Assembly (NCBI RefSeq): GCF_017876115.1
Contig: NZ_JAGINO010000008.1
Coordinates: 1-64,000 of the forward strand
Direction: 5' to 3'
DNA: 64,000 bases
DNA from: Azospirillum picis
GTDB lineage: Bacteria; Pseudomonadota; Alphaproteobacteria; Azospirillales; Azospirillaceae
Both the position numbers and the translations under genes were made by a program. Each line of letters opens with the position of its first letter. Within the stretch, counting starts at the first letter, position 1. Below are positions 44,012-51,317 of this stretch, in pieces. The notes below the pieces were generated by a model. The model worked only from the letters and a program-made list of their open reading frames with translations, did not search any database and was not told where the DNA came from.

Positions 44012-45427
44012 ATGAACGCGATCACGCCCCTGGCCGTTCGTCCGGCCCCCGCCCTCCGGTCCCCCGCCCAAGCGGTCGACGCCGCCCTGCTCGCCAAGTA
44101 TGACGGGCTGCGGGTGCCGCGCTACACCAGCTACCCGACCGCGCCGCACTTCACCCCGGACGTGAACGGCGACGTCTATGGCGGCTGGCTGGAGGCGGTG
44201 GAGCCGTCGCAGTCCGGCTCGCTCTACCTGCACATCCCCTTCTGCCAGAAGATGTGCTGGTACTGCGGCTGTCACACCAAGATCGTCGCCCGCTATGCCC
44301 CGATCGCCGAGTATCTCGGGCATCTGCGGCGCGAGATCGCCATGGTGGCGGACCGCATCCCCGGCCGGCTGGCGGTGCGCCACATCCATTTCGGCGGCGG
44401 CACCCCGACGATGCTGGCGCCCGGCGATTTCGAATCGCTGATCGGCCTGCTGCGCGAGCGCTTCGACGTCGTCCCCGGCGCCGAGCTGGCGGTGGAGATC
44501 GATCCGCGCACCCTGATCGCGGAGATGGCGGCGGCGCTGGGCCGTGCCGGGGTCAACCGCGCCTCGCTGGGCGTCCAGGATTTCGACGCGACGGTGCAGG
44601 AGGCGATCAACCGCGTCCAGCCGCGCGCCGTGACCGAGCAGGCGCTGGCCTGGCTGCAGGACGCCGGCATCGGCGGCATCAACCTCGACCTGATGTACGG
44701 CCTTCCCCACCAGTCGGTGGAAAGCGTCACTCGTTCCGCCGAAATCGCGCTGGAGATGGCGCCCGACCGGCTGTCGGTCTTCGGCTACGCCCACGTGCCG
44801 TGGATGAAGACCCACCAGAAGAAGATCGACGAATCGGTGCTGGCCGGCTCGCTCGGCCGCTGGGAGCAGTTCGCGGCGATCGCAGACACCCTGGCCGCCG
44901 CCGGCTACAGCGCCGTCGGGCTCGACCATTTCGCCCGTCCGGGCGACGAGCTGGCGGTACAGCAGGAGGAGGGCCGGCTCGGCCGCAACTTCCAGGGCTA
45001 CACCACCGACGATGCCGACGTGCTGCTGGGCTTCGGCTCCTCGTCGATCGGCGCCCTGCCGCAGGGCTATGTGCAGAACGCCGTGCCCTTCGACCAGTAT
45101 GCCGCCGCCATCGAGGAGGGCCGGCTGCCGACCTCCAAGGGCATCGCGCTGACCGGCGACGACCGGGTGCGCCGCGACCTGATCATGCGGCTGATGTGCG
45201 ACCTGTCGGTCGACACCGCCGCCATCGCCCGCGCCCACGGCCTGGACGAGGCGACCTTCGAGCCGGAACTGGCCGGCATGGCCGACCTCGTCGCCGACGG
45301 CGTGGCGGTGGTGGAGGGGCGGCGCGTCCATGTCCCGGACAGCGCCCGTCCGCTGATGCGCATCGTCGCCGCCCGCTTCGACACCCACCTGTCCAAGGGA
45401 GCCGGCCGGCACAGCCGCGCGGTGTGA
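44012..45427 (+). CDS. hemN: oxygen-independent coproporphyrinogen III oxidase
   Basis: A 471-residue radical SAM enzyme that decarboxylates coproporphyrinogen III to protoporphyrinogen IX without O2. The [4Fe-4S] motif reads HIPFCQKMCWYCGC (CxxxCxxC); FGGGTPTML and SLGVQDFDATVQEAINRVQP follow. N-terminal YDGLRVPRYTSYPTAPHF is typical of true HemN rather than HemW-like proteins. Placed directly behind an FNR-type box, so oxygen-controlled expression is very likely. A terminator hairpin lies at 45511-45548. Confidence 0.95.
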   Translation: MNAITPLAVRPAPALRSPAQAVDAALLAKYDGLRVPRYTSYPTAPHFTPDVNGDVYGGWLEAVEPSQSGSLYLHIPFCQKMCWYCGCHTKIVARYAPIAEYLGHLRREIAMVADRIPGRLAVRHIHFGGGTPTMLAPGDFESLIGLLRERFDVVPGAELAVEIDPRTLIAEMAAALGRAGVNRASLGVQDFDATVQEAINRVQPRAVTEQALAWLQDAGIGGINLDLMYGLPHQSVESVTRSAEIALEMAPDRLSVFGYAHVPWMKTHQKKIDESVLAGSLGRWEQFAAIADTLAAAGYSAVGLDHFARPGDELAVQQEEGRLGRNFQGYTTDDADVLLGFGSSSIGALPQGYVQNAVPFDQYAAAIEEGRLPTSKGIALTGDDRVRRDLIMRLMCDLSVDTAAIARAHGLDEATFEPELAGMADLVADGVAVVEGRRVHVPDSARPLMRIVAARFDTHLSKGAGRHSRAV

Positions 45428-45885
45428 TCCCGCCCGCGTTTCGGAAGCCGCCAAGGCGGGGCCGGGAGAAGGGCTGACGGGAAAAAGGCTCAAGGGAAAA
45501 AGGCCGAAGGGAAAAGACGGCCGGCACCATCCGCCGGCCGCCTTTTCCCGTATCGCGCCTCCGAATCCACAAGGCTGCGCGGCAACCCCGCCGATCCCTG
45601 GCATCGGCAGCATGCGCGGCCCGCCGCCGGAGGCCGTGCCGCCGCCGGTCCACCGTCGGCCGGCCATCCAGATACGCGGTCGGCGGGCGGCTCCTGCGCA
45701 GGGATGCCCTGGAACATTCGGGGTAGCGGCAGGCGCACGCCCTTCCGTTCCCGCCCCAAAAAGCGCATAGCCCCCGTGGGTGCGCTGCGGTGGCGAAGGT
45801 CTCCCCGGCTCCTGTATGGTCGCGCCGAAGGTCGACACCCCCTTTGCGGCCCTTCTCTTGGAAGCACCGACTGACAAGGTGAGCA
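45428..45885. other. intergenic region with terminator and short repeats
   Basis: Besides the hemN terminator, the segment 45478-45515 has three tandem copies of a GGGAAAA(A)GGC-type unit. The remaining 330 bases carry only unsupported frames and probably the promoter for the downstream lipoprotein. Confidence 0.5.
45511..45548 (+). terminator. hemN intrinsic terminator
   Basis: An 8-bp GC core (CGGCCGGC against its complement) extended by AAAA/TTTT pairing around a 7-base loop, with CCTTTTCCC on the 3' side. Confidence 0.75.
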
Positions 45886-46338
45886 ATGATCCGGCGCGTG
45901 CGTACCCTTCCCCTCCTGCTGGCGCTGTCCGCGCTTCTGGTTCCCGGCTGCATGCCGCGGGAACGCATCCCAAACCCGCCGAACGTGCGCACCGCGCCCG
46001 ACGCCGGTGCCGGGCTGGAGCCGATCCATGGCGAATGGGAAACCGACAAGCCGACGCCGCTCTACGCCAAGCCGGCGGCGGGGGCGGGCGTCGTCGCTTC
46101 GCTCGCCGCCGGACAGCCGGTCGCCGCGCTGGGGCGGGTGCGCAACAGCGACTGGATCGCGGTGAAGGCGGGCGGTTCCACCGCCTATGTCCGGCTCTAC
46201 CTGCTGCGGCTGAAAGGCAGCACGCCGGCCGGCTCGCGCGGCACCACCACGACGCTGGCCAAGCCGGTCGACAATGCCGGGCCGACGATCAAGGCCGCCC
46301 CCCGTCACAAGATCGGCGCGACCCCGATCGCCCAGTGA
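45886..46338 (+). CDS. SH3-domain lipoprotein
   Basis: A 150-residue protein with a lipoprotein signal peptide ending in the lipobox LLVPGC (Cys at residue 22), so it is lipid-anchored, probably in the outer membrane. Residues about 55-110 form a bacterial SH3 domain (LYAKPAAGAGVVASLAAGQPVAALGRVRNSDWIAVKAG). Such domains often bind cell-wall peptides. The Thr-rich C-terminal tail is unstructured-looking. Confidence 0.85.
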   Translation: MIRRVRTLPLLLALSALLVPGCMPRERIPNPPNVRTAPDAGAGLEPIHGEWETDKPTPLYAKPAAGAGVVASLAAGQPVAALGRVRNSDWIAVKAGGSTAYVRLYLLRLKGSTPAGSRGTTTTLAKPVDNAGPTIKAAPRHKIGATPIAQ

Positions 46339-46441
46339 CCCGTTTGGAATGACCTGTCCGGCTCCTGTCCGGCGGCGGGGATGAAAGCCACCTGCCGTCG
46401 GACAGAAGTCTCAGGCTCCCCCTCGACACGGCTCCATGATA

Positions 46442-46456
46442 GAACATATCAGGAAC
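46442..46456 (+). promoter_or_regulatory. alphaproteobacterial LexA (SOS) box
   Basis: GAAC-N7-GAAC, that is GTTC-N7-GTTC on the other strand, is the direct-repeat LexA operator known from Alphaproteobacteria. It ends 26 bases before the imuA start codon and overlaps the place where the promoter should be. Confidence 0.8.
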
Positions 46457-46482
46457 ATATGCCTGTCGAGCGGAGTCCGGTC

Positions 46483-47544
46483 ATGCCCATCCTCTCCCGA
46501 TCCCCATCCTCTGCCGACGCGACGGACCGGAGCGGGCAGGGGCACGTGCACGCACTCCCATCACAAGGAGTGGGCGGACACGGGATGGGCGAATACGGGA
46601 TGGCCGTGGCTGCTGGCAGCCGCGCCGACCGGCTGGCGGAACTGCGCGCGCGCATCCGGCGGATGGAGGGGGCGGGCGGCGAGGGCGGGCGGATCCTGCC
46701 CTTCGGCGTCGAGGAGATCGACGGCCAGCTCCCCGACGGCGGCCTGCCGCTGGGTTGCCTGCATGCGCTGGCCGCGGAGGATGCCGGGGCGGGCACCGCC
46801 TTCGCCGCTGCCCTGCTGGCCAGAATGGCGAGCGCACGCGCGCCGGTCCTTTGGATCCTGCGTGGGCGTGACCTGCATGCCCCCGGGCTGGCCGCCTACG
46901 GCCTGACACCCGACCGGCTGATCGCGGTACGGGCGGCAAGGCCGGCTGACGCGCTGTGGGCGATGGAGGAGGCCCTGCGCTGCTCCGCCCTGTCGGCGGT
47001 GCTGGGGGAGGTGGAGGGGCTCGACCTGACCGCCGGCCGGCGGCTCCAGCTCGCCGCCGAGTCGTCGGGGGTCACCGGGCTGCTGCTCGACCTCGCGCCG
47101 ACACGGCGCAGGGACGGCAGGGCGGCAGGGGGGCGGGCGGGCAGGCAGGCAGGGGGGCAGGCGGACGGGATGAGCGCCGCGGTGACCCGCTGGCGCCTGG
47201 ATGCGGTTCCCAGCCGGGATGAGGAGGAGGATGCCGCTCCCCGTCCAGGGGGAGGGCCTCCCGGGCTGGGGGCGCCACGCTGGAGCGTCGCGCTGGAGCG
47301 CTGCCGCGGCGGCCGTCCGGGATGCTGGACCCTGTCCTGGGAACAAGGGACCTGGCATCAGGTTGAACGGCGCCAAGCAGAACGATTGCAGGCCGAGGAA
47401 TGGCAGGCCGGGTCGACCGGGGACGGGTCCGCCGGAGACCGGCGTGACCATCCGGAACGGTCAGGAGCTTGGGCGGTGTCGGACAACCGACAGGGGCGCC
47501 CTCCGATCCTGACGGATTCCGGCCGGAGGGAGGCCGTTCAGTAG
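46483..47544 (+). CDS. imuA: ImuA family protein (damage-inducible mutagenesis accessory)
   Basis: About 353 residues related to RecA-fold ImuA proteins: RILPFGVEEIDGQLPDGGLPLGCLHALA near residue 70, then a core with PVLWILRG and VLGEVEGLDLTAGRRLQLAAESSGVTGLLL, and the C-terminal RWSVALERCRGGRPGCWTLSW. ImuA works with ImuB and DnaE2 in translesion synthesis. Here no imuB or dnaE2 follows. Residues about 210-232 are a GRAGRQAGGQ-type low-complexity stretch encoded by G-rich repeats. GGAG is 7 bases before ATG 46483, right behind the SOS box. Another ATG at 46459 overlaps the box edge. Confidence 0.82.
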   Translation: MPILSRSPSSADATDRSGQGHVHALPSQGVGGHGMGEYGMAVAAGSRADRLAELRARIRRMEGAGGEGGRILPFGVEEIDGQLPDGGLPLGCLHALAAEDAGAGTAFAAALLARMASARAPVLWILRGRDLHAPGLAAYGLTPDRLIAVRAARPADALWAMEEALRCSALSAVLGEVEGLDLTAGRRLQLAAESSGVTGLLLDLAPTRRRDGRAAGGRAGRQAGGQADGMSAAVTRWRLDAVPSRDEEEDAAPRPGGGPPGLGAPRWSVALERCRGGRPGCWTLSWEQGTWHQVERRQAERLQAEEWQAGSTGDGSAGDRRDHPERSGAWAVSDNRQGRPPILTDSGRREAVQ

Positions 47545-47723
47545 TCGGTGGCCCAACGGGGGGCTTGCAGTGACTCCTGCCCCGTCTCCGCGGCTCCGGT
47601 CTCCGCGGGGTCGGTCAGCCAACGGGGATCGTCGGCATGGAGCGGGAGCTGGCGGGCGAATTCCGCGGTTTCGGCGGCACGGCGCTGCTTCAGCAGGCGG
47701 TCGGCGAGGTGGGCGGGCAGCAT
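47538..47723 (-). CDS. 61-residue conserved-looking small protein
   Basis: The start MLPAHLADRLLKQRRAAETAEF has AGAAGGAG 7 bases upstream, a very strong ribosome site. Residues 1-30 are a basic amphipathic helix and the rest is acidic. It overlaps the 3' end of imuA by seven bases on the opposite strand. No family is recognised. Confidence 0.6.
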   Translation of the reverse strand: MLPAHLADRLLKQRRAAETAEFARQLPLHADDPRWLTDPAETGAAETGQESLQAPRWATDY

Positions 47724-48045
47724 GGCAGGTCTCCTTCTGAGCGCCGGATGGCACCGCGGATCAGCCTGAAAGGCCGCCCTGGCCCACCCGTCCTGTTTGC
47801 CTGGATCATAAACACGCAAGTTCCAGGCCAGCTGTGAGTCGCGTCACACAAGATCAATGACACACGACGAACTCTCTACAAACGGTTTATACGCACCCAC
47901 ATGACACGGGGGATCTGTCGTACATGCCGTGGCGGCGCCCACGCTTTCCATCGGGGCCGTCGCCGTCCGTATGAGATCTGGTTCCCTTCCGCGCCTTTCC
48001 AACCCATATTCGCGGCGAATTGCCTTCAAGGATTGCGTACCTCCC
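47724..48045. other. intergenic region with a CRP-like palindrome
   Basis: No gene is supported apart from an unconvincing N-terminal extension of the DTW gene. It contains a perfect TGTGA-N6-TCACA site at 47833-47848 and an AT-richer promoter-like stretch near 47870-47900. Confidence 0.5.
47833..47848. promoter_or_regulatory. CRP-type binding site
   Basis: TGTGA-N6-TCACA is an exact match to the CRP consensus halves. It lies 115 bases from the small minus-strand gene and about 200 bases before the DTW-domain gene. Which of the two it regulates is unknown. Confidence 0.5.
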
Positions 48046-48774
48046 ATGCACAGCCCCACTGAAACCGACATTTGCCCGAACTGCCTAAAACCTAGCCATC
48101 TGTGCATTTGCGAGGCGGTACAGCCCATCGACAACGGCGTGTTCCTGCTGATCCTGCAGCACCCGCAGGAGAAGCGGGAGGCTCTCGGCACCGCCCAGCT
48201 CGCCCATCTGCAGTTCGCGAACTCGATGGTGAAGGTCGGGCTTAGCTGGCCCGGCCTGAGGCGCATCCTGGGGCGCGAGGTCGACCACAAGCGCTGGGGC
48301 GTGCTGTATCTCGGTCCGGTGAAGGAGGGCGGCCCGGCCCGGCCCGAGGTCGGGGTGGTCGACAGGAACGGCCAGCTCTTGAAGGATAGCGCCGACATCC
48401 TGGCCGACCTGGAAGGCGTCATCGTCCTGGACGGCACCTGGAGCCAGGCCAAGACCCTGTGGTGGCGCAATGCCTGGCTGCTGAAATGCCGCCGCATCGT
48501 GCTGAATCCGCAGTTCCGTTCGCTCTACGGCCAGGCGCGCAAGGAGCCGCGCCGCGACAGCGTGTCCACGCTGGAGGCCGGCGCCTTCCTGCTGTCGCGG
48601 CTGGAAGGCGATCAGACCGTCTTCGATACGGCACTGAAGCCTTTCTCGCTGCTGCTGAAGAAGCTGCGCGCACCCCGCCCGCGCCGCCCCGCCCAACCGC
48701 AGCCGCAGGACGCCACCGGCACGGCGCCGGAGGAGGGCGGCGGGGATGGGGGCGGGGACGGCGGAGAAGACTGA
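48046..48774 (+). CDS. DTW domain tRNA-uridine aminocarboxypropyltransferase (TapT-like)
   Basis: A 242-residue DTW-domain protein. N-terminal Cys cluster CPNCLKPSHLCIC, then FLLILQHPQEKREALGTA, the DTW-type motif VLDGTWSQAK and LNPQFRSLYGQARKEPRRDSVSTLEA. Family members such as TapT transfer the aminocarboxypropyl group of SAM to tRNA uridine 47. Start ATG 48046 is chosen because upstream codons lack domain similarity. The tail past residue 215 is Pro/Gly/Glu-rich and repeat-like. Confidence 0.9.
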   Translation: MHSPTETDICPNCLKPSHLCICEAVQPIDNGVFLLILQHPQEKREALGTAQLAHLQFANSMVKVGLSWPGLRRILGREVDHKRWGVLYLGPVKEGGPARPEVGVVDRNGQLLKDSADILADLEGVIVLDGTWSQAKTLWWRNAWLLKCRRIVLNPQFRSLYGQARKEPRRDSVSTLEAGAFLLSRLEGDQTVFDTALKPFSLLLKKLRAPRPRRPAQPQPQDATGTAPEEGGGDGGGDGGED

Positions 48775-48894
48775 TCCCTTCGGTGCACCTCTTCCGCTCA
48801 TTGCCGTCGGTGCAACCAAACCGGTTGCGCAGCCGTTTCCGGAAGTGAAGGGGCCGGACCTCCGGCCCGCATCCGAGATGGAAGGACACGCGCC

Positions 48895-48972
48895 ATGAGG
48901 GGCATTCTGCTGTGGCTGGTCGGCATCCCGATCCCCGTCATCATCCTGCTTTACCTGTTCCATGTGATCTGA
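48895..48972 (+). CDS. 25-residue single-pass membrane microprotein
   Basis: GGAAGGA lies 8 bases before the ATG. The peptide begins MRGILLWLVGIPIPVIILL and ends in FHVI: one hydrophobic membrane helix with a central Ile-Pro-Ile-Pro kink and almost no charged residues. From memory, highly similar very short ORFs occur in other alphaproteobacteria, but I cannot verify that here. A 15-bp triple repeat begins inside its last codons. Confidence 0.65.
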   Translation: MRGILLWLVGIPIPVIILLYLFHVI

Positions 48973-49009
48973 CGCCGAGTGATCTGGCGCCGAGTGATCT
49001 GACGCCGGA
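48965..49009 (+). repeat. three 15-bp tandem repeats at a stop codon
   Basis: Three copies of a TGATCTGRCGCCGAG-type unit; the first copy contains the microprotein's stop codon and the later ones differ by one or two bases. Confidence 0.8.
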
Positions 49010-49232
49010 GCCGGACCTTTCCGGCTTTCCGGACTCTGCTTGAAAAACGGGAGCAGCCGGCGGATGCGTGGCGGAGCCCTTACCCGTCATGGCCGGCGCT
49101 TTCCGGAGCTCTTCTCTCCATAGGGGGCCACCCCGCAAGAGCCCGGGAGTTCCGGTGGCACGTCCTGGCGCCCGCCCGGCGGGCGGTACAACGGAATGCG
49201 CCGCATCCTCGACCGGCAGCGGTCCGCACTAT
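49010..49232. other. no supported gene
   Basis: Only short frames without ribosome sites. The segment leads into a possible decayed gene at 49233-49540. Confidence 0.4.
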
Positions 49233-49540
49233 CCCCAGATGCGGGCCAACAACTACTACAAGCACGGAGCGGGCGAGGCTTGGAACGCGCCGTTGCCGGG
49301 GAATTTCGACATGCCGCAGGGCGGATGCGTGCGAATCGCCATCAGGAGCAAACCGACGCCGCCGGAGGCCCGGTCGCTCTGGCGGTGCGACCACTCTCCT
49401 ATTCGACCTCGTCCTCCAACACCACGCTGTTCGGCACCATGACCGGCACGACCATCGATACCGCGATGATCACCATCCCGGGGGAGGCGTCCGGGGTCAG
49501 GAAGGTCACCGTCCCGGTGTGTGGCGAAATGCGGAAATGA
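49233..49540 (+). pseudogene. possible frameshifted remnant
   Basis: Two successive plus-strand frames look coding. One runs from an ATG near 49241 (MRANNYYKHGAGEAWNAPL) to about 49370; another continues to a stop at 49540 (LSYSTSSSNTTLFGTM, ending VCGEMRK). Joined by a frameshift they would give about 100 residues, but neither half identifies a family and no ribosome site is clear. It may equally be chance open frames. Confidence 0.25.
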
Positions 49541-49712
49541 CAGCCCTCTCTTGACCTGCTCGCCCCATCCGGCCGTCCCGACCACTTGACGAATGCCCGG
49601 ATCACCGATCGGCCGGGCGGCCGCCGTTGCGCATAGAACGGCCGCCGGGTTGACGCCGGCGCGGGGCAGGGGGCCAAATGCCCTGCCTTCCTCGCGCTAT
49701 CACGGGAATTCC
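49541..49712. other. no supported gene
   Basis: Upstream region of the tyrosine phosphatase gene; only an N-terminal extension of that frame, which has no domain signal. Confidence 0.4.
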
Positions 49713-50291
49713 ATGGCCAGCGATTTCGTTCCCTTCGGGCTGACCGTCTGCGGTCTCAGCGAGCTCTGCCAGTTCGGCGGCGGCAAGGTCAGCCATGTGC
49801 TGTCCATCCTCGACCCCGAGATGACCGAACCCACCGAATTCGGCGATTACGGTGAACATGAGCGGCTGGAGCTGCGCTTCCATGACGTCATCGAGCCGAC
49901 CCGCGGCCAGATCGCGCCGGAGCGTGCCGATGTGGAGCGCATCCTGGCCTTCGGCCGCGACCTGATGGCCGAGCCGGAAGCCTGCCGCCACCTGCTGGTC
50001 CACTGCCATGCCGGGGTGTCGCGCTCGACCGCGGCGCTGACCATGATCCTGGCCCAGGCGCGGCCGGACCTTCCCGCCGAGCAGGCGGTCGCCGCCGTGG
50101 TCGCCATCCGCGCCCAGACCTGGCCCAACCTGCGCATGACCGAATTCGCAGACGACATCCTCGGCCGCCGGGGGGAACTGGTCGACGCCGTGCGCCGGCG
50201 CCACCGCACGCTCGGCAGGCAGCGCCCCGAGCTGGTCCAGTTCATGATCGACAACGGCCGCATCCGCGAGGTCGAGGACCTGATCGACTGA
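49713..50291 (+). CDS. dual-specificity / tyrosine protein phosphatase family protein
   Basis: A 192-residue phosphatase with the Cys-based P-loop HCHAGVSRS (C-x5-R) near residue 96 and an upstream general-acid region (RFHDVIEPTRGQ). The conserved TWPNLRMTEFADDILG follows. The substrate, protein or another phosphoester, is unknown. ATG 49713 is preferred since the previous 40 codons are noise. Confidence 0.88.
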   Translation: MASDFVPFGLTVCGLSELCQFGGGKVSHVLSILDPEMTEPTEFGDYGEHERLELRFHDVIEPTRGQIAPERADVERILAFGRDLMAEPEACRHLLVHCHAGVSRSTAALTMILAQARPDLPAEQAVAAVVAIRAQTWPNLRMTEFADDILGRRGELVDAVRRRHRTLGRQRPELVQFMIDNGRIREVEDLID

Positions 50292-50331
50292 GCACGCGCG
50301 CCGGGCCTGCCGTCGGCCTCCTGCCCGCTTC

Positions 50332-50446
50332 CTTATACCAACGGCTTTTGAACCTGGCTTGTCAGGATCATAGCTTCGGCGGCATGTGCCACCGCCGCGC
50401 CAGTCGGCGCGGATGCCAGCGGTCATCATCAATGACCACTGGTATT
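50332..50446. repeat. flanked palindromic segment preceding the stop-codon repeat
   Basis: TATACCAACGG near the left end and CCACTGGTATT near the right end are imperfect inverted copies, and GGTCAT-catca-ATGACC forms a hairpin just inside the right end. It abuts the next element and looks like another short non-coding palindromic repeat. Confidence 0.5.
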
Positions 50447-50550
50447 AGAGTCTGCCTGGTGCTTATTGAAGCACCAGGCAGACTCTAAGCTTTTGGTTTT
50501 CCGTGTGATTCACGTTTCAAGCGGTACCGCTTGAAACGATCACACTCTAG
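50446..50550. repeat. double-hairpin palindromic repeat, copy 1 (complete)
   Basis: A perfect 18-bp stem with a 4-base loop (50447-50486) is followed by a T-rich linker and a second, nested palindrome (24 bp at 50514-50537 inside GTGTGAT/ATCACAC arms). Ends are TAGAGT and its complement ACTCTA. The right end supplies the TAG stop codon (50547-50549, minus strand) of the neighbouring gene. A 28-base block is identical to copy 2 at 57028-57055. Confidence 0.85.
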
Positions 50551-51299
50551 TCCTCGTCGTCCTCGAACTGGTCGAGGCTCAGCGAGCGGACTTCCGTGCT
50601 CGGGTTCGGCGGCGGGGCGGCCTTGCCGGCGGGCGGGGCCGGCCGGCCGGCGGCGCGGCCCGGCGGCAAGTGGGCGTTCGGCCCCTTCAGCGGGCTGTTG
50701 ACGGTGCCGCGCGGGCCGATGCTCGGCTCCTCCCCGAAATCGGGCAGCGGCGGGATGCGGTCCATCACCCGGCGGATCAACTGGGCGATGCGGTCGGCTT
50801 CCACGCGCAGCGCCTGCCCGCGCTCCCCCTCGTAGAGCGGGTCGTCCAGGAACTTGCGGATTTCCAGCACGCCGCGCAACTCCACCCCGCACATCTCGTG
50901 CGTGCCGATCGGCAGGGCCTTGACCCGGGCGAAGCTGGCGAAGAAGGCGGCGCTGCCCTCGACGAACTGGACCACCATGCGGGCGTGCAGCCGCTCCAGC
51001 GCGGTGGTCATCGGGTCGATGAGGTCCCCCATCTCCTCCGGCGCGGCGTCCAGCCGCTCCTGGGCCAGCGCCGCCAGCGCGAAGAAGTCCCTTACCCGCC
51101 GGCTGAAGCGGCGGTAGCGTCCCAGCCCGCCGACCGAGATGCGCTCGCGCGCCGCCTGGGCCAGCTCGGCCGACTGCTTCAGCATGGCGTCCAGCCGCAT
51201 CAGCAGGGTGGCGATCTCGCGCTGGCGCTGGGCGGCGCTGCGTCCGGGGGACGGCGCCGGCGGCGCGGAGGGGCGGCGGGGCGGGGCGGAGCGCATCAT
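50547..51299 (-). CDS. hypothetical alpha-helical protein
   Basis: A 250-residue soluble protein. The first 25 residues are Pro/Ala/Arg-rich, residues about 25-180 are strongly helical with heptad-like Leu/Ala spacing (LLMRLDAMLKQSAELAQAARERI), and residues about 195-240 form a Pro/Gly/Lys-rich linker before an acidic tail. No family is recognised. It lies 19 bases upstream of the Do-type protease on the same strand, probably downstream in the same transcript. Its stop codon belongs to a repeat element. Confidence 0.7.
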   Translation of the reverse strand: MMRSAPPRRPSAPPAPSPGRSAAQRQREIATLLMRLDAMLKQSAELAQAARERISVGGLGRYRRFSRRVRDFFALAALAQERLDAAPEEMGDLIDPMTTALERLHARMVVQFVEGSAAFFASFARVKALPIGTHEMCGVELRGVLEIRKFLDDPLYEGERGQALRVEADRIAQLIRRVMDRIPPLPDFGEEPSIGPRGTVNSPLKGPNAHLPPGRAAGRPAPPAGKAAPPPNPSTEVRSLSLDQFEDDED

Positions 51300-51317
51300 G
51301 CGGTACGGGATCGCTCC

